From Tetmemena sp. SeJ-2015 (Eukaryota > Ciliophora > Spirotrichea > Sporadotrichida > Oxytrichidae): a DNA stretch of 64,000 bases. The notes below the pieces were generated by a model. The model was not told the origin of the DNA, did no database searches, and worked only from the letters and a program-made list of their open reading frames with translations. Made by a program: the position numbers and the translations under genes. Positions within the stretch are counted from its first letter, which is position 1. Every line of letters starts with the position of its first letter. The DNA is taken from positions 62,001 through 126,000 of the forward strand of contig JAJKFJ010021794.1 in the NCBI GenBank assembly GCA_027382625.1. The letters are read 5' to 3'. Of this stretch, positions 11,147-22,076 are shown piece by piece.

Positions 11147-11925
11147 AGGGGGAGGGATGGAAGTGCACCTTCCCCTTCATACTGCCAAAAATGCTAAAAA
11201 TTAGTCCATACAGGCCAAAATAGGAAAAAATGCCAAAATTTAAGAATTTTGGCCTTTGAAATTTTGTTGAAGACGAATTTCATAATTTAAAATTTTTTCA
11301 GATATTTACTAAAATTTATTCAAGTCAATTTACCAGCAAAAAAGGTTTTTAAATGATTTAGGTCAAATGTACGCTATATGTAGAATCTGCCCAATTATTT
11401 GATGTCTTCTCCTACGTAGAAAAATCTTTCCTCAAATATAATTTTTAAGTAGTAAATGGCTAGTTAAATTAAAAACTAGATAATTTCATCTATTGCTGTA
11501 TTTGGTCTCTTACACTGACTTTAACTTATACAGAAGGGGTCTTTAATACTATTTAGAAAATATAGCATGCTTTGTTTTAATATAAATAACAAAAGCATTA
11601 AAGATCTTAGAAATTAAATGCATTATTTCTCCTACCAATCTTGGATCATCATATATACTCACTCCTATCGTAGTGCAAATGTGACTCTGTAATTAAAAAG
11701 AGAAGAAATCTAAAAAAATGAAAGGAATCTTCAAAATTAAACTTAATAAACAAATAATAGATAATTAAAAAAATTAAATTATGAAATATAACTTTCAAGG
11801 AAAATTCAAAGACCAAAAACTCTAAATATTTTGGCTTTTCGGACAAATTTAGGCTTAAATGATCAATTTTTAGCATTTTATAATAAAAAGGGGGAGGTGC
11901 ATTTCCGTCTTCCCACCAAATTTTA
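11147..11925. repeat. element with about 190-bp imperfect inverted arms
   Basis: The left arm (about 11147-11345) and right arm (about 11715-11925) are imperfect reverse complements. They share GAA-TGCACC, AAATGCTAAAAATT, GCCAAAAT, TTTGAA-TTTT and TTTCATAATTTAA in the same order. The arms enclose about 370 bp that contains an open frame. This is consistent with a degenerate inverted-repeat transposable element. Confidence 0.65.
11353..11721 (+). CDS. open frame between the inverted arms, function unknown
   Basis: ATG 11353 to TGA 11719-11721, 122 codons with TAA/TAG as Gln. The first 40 residues look coding (VKCTLYVESAQLFDVFSYVE); the rest is weaker. No family is recognised. It sits wholly between the arms of the inverted repeat, so it could be cargo or a remnant of the element. 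Confidence 0.3.
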
Positions 11926-12239
11926 AATAAGAAATGAGCTCAAAGCAATGTAGGATCTGAGAAAGGCCAGCAATGTTTAAAGTATATACAAAATTAAATA
12001 TTGTGCGAATAATACAGATGTTTGAGACAGATAAAAGCGTCCATGTGGTCAATATCCTTTTTCTTAAAATAAAAGCATATAATTTTTATAGTTCTTTTAT
12101 TTGTTTAGGATTAAATAGTTAAAAATAAAGGCGAAATTTATAAAATTTTGATACAAATTCCTATTCTTAATTGGCTAAATTTTATATGGAAGGGATCACC
12201 TGCTAGACTATTTAAACCGAAAAGAAAGATTATATAGCT

Positions 12240-12607
12240 GAGAATTTAATAAAAAAGAGAACTAAATTAGACATTAAATTAAAATGGAATAAATCAGCGG
12301 CAGGCAAAGTGTGTCCAATTTGAATAATTATTACACCATTCGATTCAGCGTGAAATTCTAAGAACTTTTTATCCTTGTAACTTTTTTTTGTGGGAGCACT
12401 CAGTCAAGAGTTATAAGCGACACAAGCTTTTTTGAATTTGAAATAGAGGATTTTGTAAAATGCGATCATCATATCTCGCTGCAGAAAGGGTATATGAAGA
12501 TGATTAAAGAAGAAACTCATATTAATTTTTAATAAGCTATCGAACAAGCTGCAGATCTGGGGCTGAATCTACGATTTCAACTGTCACCATTTTGCAACTC
12601 TCCATTT
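12240..12607 (+). repeat. repeat family 2, copy 1, with coding-like frame
   Basis: This stretch matches the reverse complement of about 16441-16815 at high identity (shared CATTCGATTCAGCGTG, TTAAGCGACACAAG-type and CAACTCTCCATTTATT blocks). A frame from ATG 12284 is open (SVSNLNNY, TIRFSVKFQELF, INFQQAIEQAADLG). The partner copy has lost parts of that frame. It is a duplicated gene fragment or repeat. Its continuation after the inserted 503-bp element is at about 13111-13160. Confidence 0.7.
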
Positions 12608-13110
12608 ATTATACATGAAAATTTAATACAAAAGAGACATCATAAATTTCTTAATAAAATGTTTTCTATTCATTCTTTCAACATATAAATAATTAAAAAT
12701 TTATAATTAGAAATGAAATGAGACAAAGATTAGCAACTTAAATGGAACCTAACTGCGCATTCGAAAAATTTTAAGGGAAACATTACTTGTTCGACTCGTG
12801 TAAGAAAAGATGGATGACAAGGTAAACCTTAACATTTAATCATTAATTAATTTTTATAAATTAGGGTTTAATAACTTGGAACGAGAGTACATTTTGAATT
12901 AAGACAAGAACTGTAGTTGTCAACAGGTTCAATGAAGTTCTTAGATAGAGACATTTAAAGGAAAAAAACTTCGGAAAGTGGACATACCCTCATAATATAA
13001 TGCTCCTCTGAACTTTCTGTACGATAAATACTTGTCGTTATGAAGAATTCGCTTTGTATTTGTATTTCAAAATAGATTAAATGTGCAATATAAAAAATTC
13101 TTTCCTATAT
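12608..13110 (+). mobile_element. 503-bp element, copy 1
   Basis: The copy begins ATTATACAT and ends TTTCCTATAT. It is about 90% identical in the same orientation to 19071-19573, and both are 503 bp. It interrupts repeat family 2: the other family-2 copy at 16.4 kb reads straight through the site, so that site is empty. The element carries a short frame (MRQRLATQMEPNCAFEKF ... TWNE) with a possible GT..AG intron (about 12822-12864). In this copy the later part has a TGA where copy 2 has Leu. Confidence 0.85.
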
Positions 13111-13160
13111 TTTGACCATTTTCCGATTTTAATTAAAATTCCAACTATAATTAAGAGAGT
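13111..13160 (+). repeat. repeat family 2, copy 1, distal part
   Basis: The blocks CCGATTTTAATTAAAAT and ACTATAAT match the reverse complement of about 16388-16440. This shows that the family-2 sequence resumes after the inserted element. Confidence 0.7.
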
Positions 13161-13700
13161 AGGCAGAAGACTTGGTGGGCTAGCTTGTTAAAGCAGTATA
13201 AGGAATTCATTAGAAGGGCTTCATTCACAGTTCAAATTATAAAAATATTTTCTTAATACAATCTAAACATTTTCATTTTATTATAATTATAAATCTAGAA
13301 TCAAATATTAACCAACATAAATTCTTATGTTGCATCTTGGCAGAAAAATTATATATGGAATGAAAGATAACTTCATTTATAAATTTCATAAAAAATAAGT
13401 ATTAATTTAAAATTTCCTTATCAAGTGAGATATAATTTAAAGTGGTCATGGAATACATAAATCATGGAACTTTACTTAAAATTGATTTGAATTAAAAATA
13501 CTTTACTCACTCATTTAAGAAGCAATCCTACAATCCCATCTCCACTTTCGCTCACCTCGCTTGCTATAAAGTAGAATACCTAAAAGCAAAAAAAAGATTC
13601 AATTTATGTTTGGGAGGAGGAATTTTCATCAAGTGATTTCATTCAAGAGATTTAAAATTAAATTTCTTTAAATTTTTAATCAATTATTAAATTAGAAATT
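13161..13700. other. AT-rich non-coding DNA
   Basis: No coding frame, RNA gene or repeat was recognised. Composition is typical of the surrounding AT-rich DNA until the abrupt change near 13,710. Confidence 0.45.
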
Positions 13701-13709
13701 TAAAAATTC

Positions 13710-14150
13710 AGGACGCCCCGGGGACGGCCCCGGTCCCCCTTTCCCTAAGGCTTTCTGGTTTGGTTTTGGCTGGGGGGTGATGTTTAAAAATGGCGGGGAA
13801 AATGGAGCCGAAGCCCTGGGGAAGGTGGGACTGCTCCTGGAGGATAATCAAAGTGAGGGGTTTTCCCACTCCCCCTCCAATCCTTTAGGCGGGGGGGAGG
13901 AAATCTATGGGCAAACCTAGTCATCAGTTGGAAGCGAACAGCCCAGGGAGGGGACTTGCTCCCCCCCAACTAGGGATTTTTTTTTTTTTTTTTGGATGGC
14001 CCTGCGAAGCCGGGCTTCTGCTCAGAATGTGAGGTGGGGGGGTCCACGTTTTTAATATCCTTTTTCGGTGGTGGGTTTGTTGCTCAATAATGCGTCACAG
14101 CAATATCATTGACTAGGCCTATCTTATTTACCGGGGCCCTTTAATTCCCT
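13710..14150. other. GC-rich anomalous island with homopolymer runs
   Basis: Starting at GGACGCCCCGGGG, about 440 bp is strongly GC-rich in an otherwise AT-rich region. It contains G runs, C runs and a T run of about 17. A short standard-code frame on the minus strand (13784-13969) is compositional and not protein-like. An ATT/TTA microsatellite follows (about 14150-14210). This is foreign DNA, a GC-rich satellite fragment, or a sequencing/assembly artefact. Confidence 0.6.
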
Positions 14151-14302
14151 TAATTATTATTTTTATTATTTTTATATTATTATTATTTTTTATTATTTTT
14201 ATATTTAATAATAAAACTCCTTAAACACAAAGTTCTAATTTTGCCCATAAAATCGAAGATCTCAAATAGAATCCCATTTACTAACTTTTCTTATTTATTC
14301 TA

Positions 14303-14530
14303 TATCCAAGGCTAAAGATTGCTGACTTTGGTCTAGCAGATTTGGTTGATATAAATTGAATTATTTTGGTTAGTGATTGCAAGCATCTGAGTGAGCAAAT
14401 ATGCGGAACTCCTGGTTTATGGCTCCTGAGATCCTCAAGGCCGAAGCCTTCGACTAATAGAGTGACGTTTTTAGTGTGGGGTGCCTCATTTATTTCATTT
14501 TCTACATTTTAATCAAAGGGGGCATTAAAA
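14303..14530 (+). pseudogene. protein kinase activation-loop segment with a frameshift
   Basis: LKIADFGLADLVD, then CKHLSEQICGTPG, MAPEILKAEAFDQQSDVF and SVGCLIY: kinase subdomains VII to IX. A 27-bp insert with pointer GAT splits LVD from CKH, and its removal is in frame. One base is missing between GTPG and MAPE (GGTTTATGGCT), shifting the frame at an invariant position. No HRD catalytic loop precedes it. It probably belongs with the N-lobe at 9775-10140. The single-base loss suggests decay or a sequencing error. Confidence 0.7.
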
Positions 14531-15344
14531 TCAAAAATTTTTTTTAATTTTTTTAAGTTTTAGGAAAAAATCTAAACTAAAAACCTTGTAAAGGCTTGCT
14601 ATAAGAAAAAAGAAATGCTATAATAAAGAAGCGAGCACAGATGGCGGATAAAAGGGAAAATTTATAGACGTTTTTTAAAATCCCCAAAATGCAAAAGCAA
14701 TGTTGGGAAAAAATAATGGTTAACTGATTACAGACTTAGAAGAAGTATACACAAATATGTATTTTATGTCAATAAGCATATTTTTATTATCAAAGATGAT
14801 AAATAGAGAAGAAAAAGAACAGATGCAATTATCAAATTATAGAGTTTAGGGTTTGACTAGCATATAAAAATTATGATAAAATTTTAAGCACCTAGAGAAA
14901 TTTTCGAGCACATTCATTATTGACAACGTGGCAAATAGAAAAAGTTCAAACGTCAATTAAATATATAGATTTCATATCTTTTGAAAAAATAAATGTCACG
15001 CAAAAATGCAAATCGATAACTAGAAAAGATATAAAATATTGCTTTTTCATAAAAGAACAACTTGAAGAAATGAATCTCAAGATTAATTAAAATTTCGTTC
15101 TCAAAAATCTAAGTAAGAGTAAATAAATCTCAAATAAATTAAAAAAGGATCCTTATAACAAATAATCTTAAAAATATGTAATCTACAAAAATATTTTTAT
15201 CATTATAAAATATGTTTAATTAACTATTAAGAAAAATTATAGAAGCATAGAGTATTTATAATTAGTTAGCACCTAACAATTTAAATTTAGCTGATAAATC
15301 TAAATTTATTTTAAGATGATCCACTGAGAAAATTTTAATTAATA
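14531..15344. other. AT-rich non-coding DNA
   Basis: This is 0.8 kb after the kinase segment with no protein-like frame, repeat or RNA gene that I can support. Confidence 0.5.
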
Positions 15345-15890
15345 AGGTGCTTGGATTCGTAACAGGAAAATTAGCCAGTCTAGGGAATATCTTTTGCCTA
15401 AATACAAGACAAGACATTTGATTTAGCTGATTTAAATTCATTGATAGACTTTACTTATGAATTAAATTAGTGTGATAAGCAGAGTTAGACTATCGTATAG
15501 TGCGAGCAGTTTGTGGGAGCGAGCTCGGCCAGTAATGATCAGAATGAGGAAGGAAGCGAAGGTCAAGAATAGCACTCGCATATTCTTCATAAGTTCATGT
15601 GCAAGCTTCCTGCAAATAATACGACCTAGGCAAATAACCCACACCAACTTCATGATATATTGTTATTTGAGAAGGAGGAGGTAGCCATTTTAGAAGAAGT
15701 CGAAAATAACGAATATGATTTCTGTGATTTGGACTCACTCAACGATAATATCTCACTCATAAACTATTTCAAAACTTTAATGCATAGTTATGTGATGATT
15801 AATATTTTACCACGACTTGAAGTGGAAGAGTTGAAAATGAAAGCCCTAAATACTCCTTTGCAGAGTGGCTAGGGTAGAGTATTTATATGA
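15345..15890 (+). CDS. unrecognised acidic protein segment
   Basis: With TAA/TAG as Gln, one frame is open for about 180 codons to TGA 15888-15890 and is protein-like throughout: FDLADLNSLIDFTYELNQCD, ASSASNDQNEEGSEGQEQ, EKEEVAILEEVENNEYDFCD, LPRLEVEELKMKALN. There is no start codon at the left edge, so it is a downstream exon or MDS. It could be the C-terminal region of the split kinase upstream (same strand) or an independent gene. Standard-code frames on the minus strand here are shadows. Confidence 0.6.
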
Positions 15891-16387
15891 GAGTATTATA
15901 AAGCAGTATTATATTTTTGCCATTGATTTCAAATTTTTAATACTAAAAAAGACACTTAGAGTTTCGAAAAGGAATAAATTAAAATACAATATGCAATTAA
16001 AATTATAATTTTCGATCTAATTTATTTTTTTATGAATGAATACAACTATTAATTATAGCAAATAAGTAATAAATTAAAAGTCCGAATTAAAAATTCTTAA
16101 AATAGAAGAAAGATTTTTGTTAACTATAACTTAAATATTTATTTAGATTTCTTTTGAAATTATAGCTAAATAATCTCTCTTCTGGCCTCTCTTTAAATAT
16201 AAAGGTTTAATTTTTAGTATATAATAATTATTTTCAAATTATTGCATTTTTATTTTTTTATTAAAATGCAAAATAAATTTTGGAAAGTCTCTTGCTGAAA
16301 AAATTTAAGAAAATTTATAATTCCTACAGAAAACTCTTTAAAAAGGATAATCGCAGATAACCTACTTCTCAATAAGCAGAATAACTG
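15891..16387. other. AT-rich non-coding DNA
   Basis: Nothing recognisable. Strongly AT-rich. Confidence 0.45.
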
Positions 16388-16815
16388 AAACTTATTATAG
16401 TCAGGATTTTAATTAAAATCGGAGATTAGTTAAAATAATAAATGGAGAGTTGCAACTTCGTGGCAGTTGAAATTAGAGATTCACCCCCTGATCTGTAGCT
16501 TGTTCAATAGCTTATCAAAATTTAATATGAGTTTCTTATTTAATCATCTCCTCTGCACCTCTCAGTAGCGAGATATGATGTGCGCATTCTACTTATCCTC
16601 AAATCTTTGGAGAACTTAAACTTGTGTCGCTTACAACTCTGTACTGAGCGATTTCACACAAAAGTTGCAGGAATATAAAATTCTTAGAATTCCACGCTGA
16701 ATCGAATGGTCTAATAATTATTTAAATTGGACACACTTCAACTGCCTAGATAATTTGCCATTTTAATTTAAATACTAATTTAATTCTCTTTTCTATTAAA
16801 TGCTCACCTATAAAG
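16388..16815 (-). repeat. repeat family 2, copy 2 (empty site)
   Basis: This is an inverted copy of 12240-12607 plus 13111-13160. At the position where copy 1 carries the 503-bp element, this copy runs directly from CTCCATTTATT to ATTTTAACTAATC and CCGATTTTAATTAAAAT. Its coding-like frame on the minus strand (MANYLGSQSVSNLNNY) is broken later, so this copy appears more decayed. Confidence 0.75.
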
Positions 16816-18319
16816 TATAAGAGAATGGAGTAGATGGCGGGTTACCTAGAATTTATTTTAAGTGAATTAGATCTAGTTTGAGAATAGTAAATGAAGAGAA
16901 TTATATATATTTTAAATTTTTAATCTAAAACTAATTTTAATCTTTTCTTTTTAAATTATCATCTTGAGAATCTAGTAAAAATCTTATTTCAAAATTGTGA
17001 TTATGCTAATTTCTATTATTTTAAATCTTTGTTTATAAATTAAATGTCTAAAATCTTCTGATTCTATGTGATTTTATAAAATAACAACTTAAAAAATGAA
17101 TTGTAAAAGTATAATATTTACTCAAGAAAGATCCATAAAATAAAGTCGTAATGAATGAGAACTATTGCTAAAATTTATTTATAAATTTCTTTAAATAAAA
17201 ATATATAAATTATTAATTTAATCAAACTTTGAAATTTAATAATTTAAGAATATTATAAAAATAAAAGAGGCATACCCTAACAAACTTATAATATTATCCC
17301 AAACACAGTTGTAATAGGAATATTATTATATTCTATTTAGTTGTAAATACAGGCTTCTCTCATTAAAATAACATTAATTGGTTCTATTTTTCTGCTTCAA
17401 TAAGCTTTTTAAGATGTATCAAATATACAAGCAAAGACTGAATGGGAGACAAGTGTAACAATCTTAAGAAATTAAAAATAAAATAAAGCAATTTATTTGT
17501 TTAGAAACACCTCATAAGACTAAAAAGACAGAATCTAATAGTAGTTTGGAACAATTTAGAATTGATTCCAAAATGGTGGTGGACAAAGATTGTCTATAAT
17601 TTTCAGTTTTTAATTCTCTATTCTATTTTTAATCTAATTTTTATAAATATATTTGACTAAACTATAATTATAAAGATAGAAAAAATGAAAGTAAGATTAA
17701 AAAAGGGGAAAATATTTAATTGAGTATATAAATCATGATGAATCTTCCAATTTAAAAAATTGAGAATTAATTTGTTTCTTAATTATTCAATCCCTTCTCG
17801 AAATTAATTTTAAATTATTCCTAAAATAAGATGAATAAATGATGCTAAGCAAAAATACATGAAAGAAGATAATAAACGATTCTTTAATCCTAATAATTTT
17901 TAAGAAATATTTGAATAACAAGTATTTTATGGTAAAGATTTTAAATATAATTATGCCTATTTATTAATCTGATCGTATCTATAAGAACAAATATTCCTTC
18001 ATAAGACTTATTTATCATAGGGTTATTGTTAAAAAGTTTAGCTTAAATTAAAAATATCTTCTATTTAAATTATGATTATATAAATAATTTGACTCCATTA
18101 TAAACATTTACCCTAGTGTATTTATTTAGAAAAGGGTTTCAAGCGTCTTGCTACCACCTTATTATAGATATAAATTATCAACACACTAAAATAAATCTGC
18201 TGCTAAATTATATTTGAAATAACTTATTACATACACTCTATCTTTGTAAGTGAACTGCAATCTTTATGAAATTGAGAAATCTTAAAATAATTTAACTTTT
18301 ATTGGTAGATTTGGAATAT
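16816..18319. other. AT-rich non-coding DNA
   Basis: This is 1.5 kb of AT-rich DNA without a supportable gene, RNA or repeat. Confidence 0.45.
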
Positions 18320-18475
18320 CAAGTCCTCGGAGAGAGACTTGTTTTTCTATTTGGACATGTATCTTGGATTTGAGCAGACTGATGCTAATTTTAATTTACG
18401 TTTTCAACAAGTGAAGGCGCATGAGGTTGTATTAAAAATGGCAGCCTTAATTTCTGATCTTTATATAAGTTTAAT
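18320..18475 (+). CDS. orphan coding fragment, about 50 codons
   Basis: A short protein-like stretch (SSERDLFFYLDMYLGFEQTD, then NLRFQQVKAHEVVLKMAAL) begins abruptly after TTGGTAG and dissolves into AT-rich DNA near 18,480. It looks like one isolated MDS or exon. The family is not recognised and no neighbouring segment continues it. Confidence 0.45.
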
Positions 18476-18803
18476 ATTTTATTTCTTTATTATAGAATGG
18501 AAAAATAAGAAAACTTTATTAAATTTGGGAAAATTTTCTATCTTTAAAATGAAAAGATTTAAGAGTTAATTACAAATACATTTTGTATCTATGATATATA
18601 AACATCTCTGGGCGTCATTTTCTTCTATATTGAATTTTAGCAAGAATAAGCCTCCAAATATTTGCAATTATTCTCAAATAAACTAAACAAGAATAGAAAA
18701 TTAAAACTTATAAATTAGTTTCAGATAGACAAATTTACAATAACTTTATAAGAATTGGTCAATATAGATTAAGGCATCTGAAAAAATAAATGAGTGATAG
18801 GGA

Positions 18804-21646
18804 TCACCCTCTTAAATAAAATAATAATAACAAAATTAAATGTGCCAAGCACTATTAAGCCTTTTGCGGTTCATAAAATGTGTAGTTCTTGGGCTTGTTT
18901 TAGAAGTTGAAATTGCTATATACCTTGCTAAAGTTGTGACTGGTCTTTGTTCCACTTGAGACGTTACTCTTTCCTAACTCTGATCGTAATTCAAAACTTT
19001 AATTTAAATTGCTGTTGAGCACTTTGCTTTTGAGAAGAGTTGTTTGTAGCCTCTGCATTCTGAATACTATATTATACATAAAAATTTAATACAAAAGAGA
19101 CATCATAAATTTCTTAATCAAATTTTTTATTTTCATTCTTTCAATATATTAATAATTAAAAATTTATAATTAGAAATGAAAAAGAGACAAAGATTAGCAG
19201 CTTAAATGGAACCTAATTGCGCATTCGAAATATTTTAAGGGAAGCATTACTTGTTCGATTAGAGTAAAAAAAGGTGGATGACAAGGAAAACCTTAACATT
19301 TAATAATTAATTAATTTTTTGAATTAGGGTTTAATAACTTGGAACGAGAATACATTTTTAATTAAGACAAGATCTGCAGTGGTCAACAGGTTCAATGAAG
19401 TTCTTAGATAGAGACATTTAAAGGGAAAAAACTTCGGAATGTGGACATATCCTCAAAATATAATGCTCCTCTGAACTTTCTGTATGATAAATACTTGTCG
19501 TTATGAAGAATTTACTCTGTATTTGTATTTCAAAATAGATTAAATGTGCAATATAAAAAATTCTTTCCTATATCTGCTGACTCTGTTCTAGCCTCTGGGT
19601 GACAGTCTATTCAAGTAAACACTGGTTACTTCCAAGTTCTATTAGAATTGTGACTATTCTTTCGCAAAGCTACCTTCAAAGCAATAGTAGAAAGATAGAA
19701 ATTATATTCAGCGGGCACTTGCAAAAGTCTTGATCTATCTTTGTCTTTGCTCTGAGCGGAGCCATTCTTTACCATATGATGAAGAAGTTATTGCTTTTAG
19801 CTCTCTGGAAGAGATGATCCTATATTCTAGCTGTAATAGAAATTAAATTTCAAGCTTAAAATATTATATTTACAATTATCCATATTTGGTTTTTTTTTAA
19901 TGAAAAATAGGCAATAAATTAAATGAAACTGCAAATTTTGACACTTATCCTTAAATATTTTTGACTTTATGTGGATGTCGTTTGATTTTTGGAGCTATAA
20001 TATATATTAATAAGATATCAAATTAATTTGAGCACTAATTCTAAAGATAAAGGATGCAAATCATTAAAACTATCATCAGTAATAAATAAGCTAAAAATTT
20101 TCTTCCTAAAAATATAATTCCATATTTTTAGACTTTGATAAGCCTGACTTATTTTTTTATACATCTCTAAGCTTTAAATAATTGTTCATAAAGCAAATGA
20201 TTTAATTTTTAAATAAGTAATATGTGTATATGTCTTCACTGTAGTGATGGAGATCATTTTCTTCTTCAATTTCTTGAGTGTTAATATAAGGATTAAAATT
20301 TCGTAATTAGTTTTTGACTTCGTTTTCCATATTCATTTGGCTCTTGACCATGTTCTAAGTCTCTCCCAAATATGTGTAAATGTACACAAAGATAATAGCA
20401 GTCAAGACTAAACCTATATACGATAAAAATTAATATATTGTCAAGAAAGTGCTAGTATGTACTGCCACTATGAATTAACATCATAATACACTATTTTCTT
20501 ATTTTATTTTAATTTAGAGAAAATATCCTCATAGCACTGTAAAGATGTAAGCACTCTTGCCTCGAACAAGTTCTGGAAAGTTGGATAAATTATGTCCAGC
20601 AGCAACATCCTCAAGAAGTAAATCAGAGTCAGGAAGGCGATTATTATATTTGACTAAACCATTATCAGCTTTAAGCAATAGCTATTCTTACAAATACTCT
20701 CAAAGTGGATTTAAGAATTTAAATTTATATTAATAAGTAGAACATTTGAGATTCTTCTTCATTTTTTGATAATTGATGGCCTTTTTTAGTGATACTAATT
20801 GATAAAGAAACTTCCCAAAGATGCCTGCATCAATAATGAGATTAGCCACCTAGAAAAATCTATATTCATTTTTGCTAAACATTAAGGATATTTACATATT
20901 GACACAGTCAACCCAATTTTTTATTGACCAAAATTGAATTTTAAGATAAGATAATTGAAGTAGGCATTCTAGTTGTCCACGTCTTTTGTAAGCTCATAAT
21001 TAGTTACAAAGAGGAGCACTGAATAGGCAATGTTGAACACAGCATACCCAATCACGCAATTTATTAGGAGTTTAGTTATCCTGCGAGAAACTTCCTGCCT
21101 ATCGACTGGATTCTCTAAGTAAAGCAGCTCGCGGACTAGTTTTCTACAAGAATTCTTTGATAAGAAAATGATCTTGTAAATTTGTAGCAGTGAAACTTAA
21201 GGCAATGTATTTTACTCTGATCTTACAGTCTGAATACCATTATCTTATTTAAGGCAATAATTAATGATTGCTGATAATTTTTTTTGATAATTATAACTAT
21301 GATTTTGAAGAAGAGCATGTTGCAGATGTTTTCCGAGCTGACTAGGAAGGGAATTTTCATGTATCCGCCGATGAAATTCATAACAACCCACGTAATCAAC
21401 TGGACTATAATAATTATTAGACTTTGCCACTCTCCCTTATGTTTTAGAAGGATAAAGTTTCAGGAACTTACAAAGCAGGATGAACCAGAAAATCACCATA
21501 GTTATTCTTTGGAAGTAGTCTAGCTTGGTTTTAGAAAAACCCAAGGCCCAAATTAGTGCCAAGGTGTACGATAACAGGAAGATAGAAGTCAAGATCAGTT
21601 GCACTAAGTAAAAATTCTCACTCTCACTGTCGTTGCTTATATCCAT
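18804..21646 (-). CDS. multi-pass membrane protein, several IESs
   Basis: The gene begins MDISNDSESENFYLVQ (ATG complement 21644-21646). Several hydrophobic helices follow: LILTSIFLLSYTLALIWAL, ITMVIFWFILLC, LIIIIVQLITWVVMNFIGGY, LLINCVIGYAVFNIAYSVLL and GLVLTAIIFVYIYTYLG. Then comes a hydrophilic tail (NMENEVKNQLRNFNPYINTQ, KDKDRSRLLQVPAEYNFYL, SSGTKTSHNFSKVYSNFNFQ) to TGA 18804-18806. A pointer TAAG insert near 21,432-21,468 rejoins FILLCK to GEWQSLII. A 517-bp IES in the tail carries a copy of the mobile element. At least seven helices look likely, a receptor- or transporter-like topology, but no family is recognised. Some frame changes in the middle (20.5-21.3 kb) are unresolved. Confidence 0.65.
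19060..19576. other. IES, 517 bp, pointer CTGA, containing a mobile element
   Basis: CTGA occurs at 19060-19063 and 19577-19580. Excision joins RLEQSQ to NAEATNNSSQKQ in the membrane-protein gene, in frame. The IES consists almost entirely of the 503-bp element. Confidence 0.75.
19071..19573 (+). mobile_element. 503-bp element, copy 2, inside an IES
   Basis: Same ends (ATTATACA ... CCTATAT), same length and same strand as 12608-13110. Its frame reads TWNENTFLIKTRSAVVNRFN, EVLRQRHLKGKNFGMWTYP and so on, without the TGA seen in copy 1. However, the GT intron donor of copy 1 is changed to GA here. No known transposase motif is visible. Confidence 0.85.
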
Positions 21647-22076
21647 TTGGACAAATAATATAATCTTAATTATCTATTTAAAAAAAGATCTAACATATTT
21701 TATAATCAAACTCATCACAGGCAAGTTAGATTGAAGTAACATTTTTCTAATTTAAATTATCTCATAGATATATAATTAAAGACTCTATCTTGATACGATA
21801 AGTGAGTTTTAGGAGATTAATGAAGTAGAAAATATTTTTAATTTGAATTTGAATTATAATTAATTTACAAACTTGGCACCTTTCATCAGGATTCAGCAAG
21901 GTAAGTCTAAATAAAAATTAAGTTAATTAAATTGATAATCATTTTGTCTTATACCCTGATGAAGCATTTACATTTTTAATCTTTTTTACTGTCTCAAAGT
22001 GTAAATATCATTTGTTATAGCATGACTTCAGGTTATCAATCATATATAATTTTTTAAAATATTACTTTATTGACAG
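21647..22076. other. divergent intergenic region and likely 5' exon of the nucleoporin gene
   Basis: This lies between the minus-strand membrane protein and the plus-strand FG gene. A frame feeding into the FG gene ends at ATTCAGCAAG|GTAAGT near 21,901. A GT..AG intron to 22,077 would join it to GYRSFNNN. I could not find a convincing start ATG. Confidence 0.4.

Noticed and set aside
13784..13969. 61-residue GC-rich minus-strand frame
   Set aside because: Lies in the GC-rich island; the Pro/Arg-rich translation follows from base composition and matches nothing I recognise.
15462..15653. Minus-strand frame with a signal-peptide-like hydrophobic stretch
   Set aside because: The plus strand here reads as a long acidic protein-like frame with Gln codons; hydrophobic antisense is its expected shadow.
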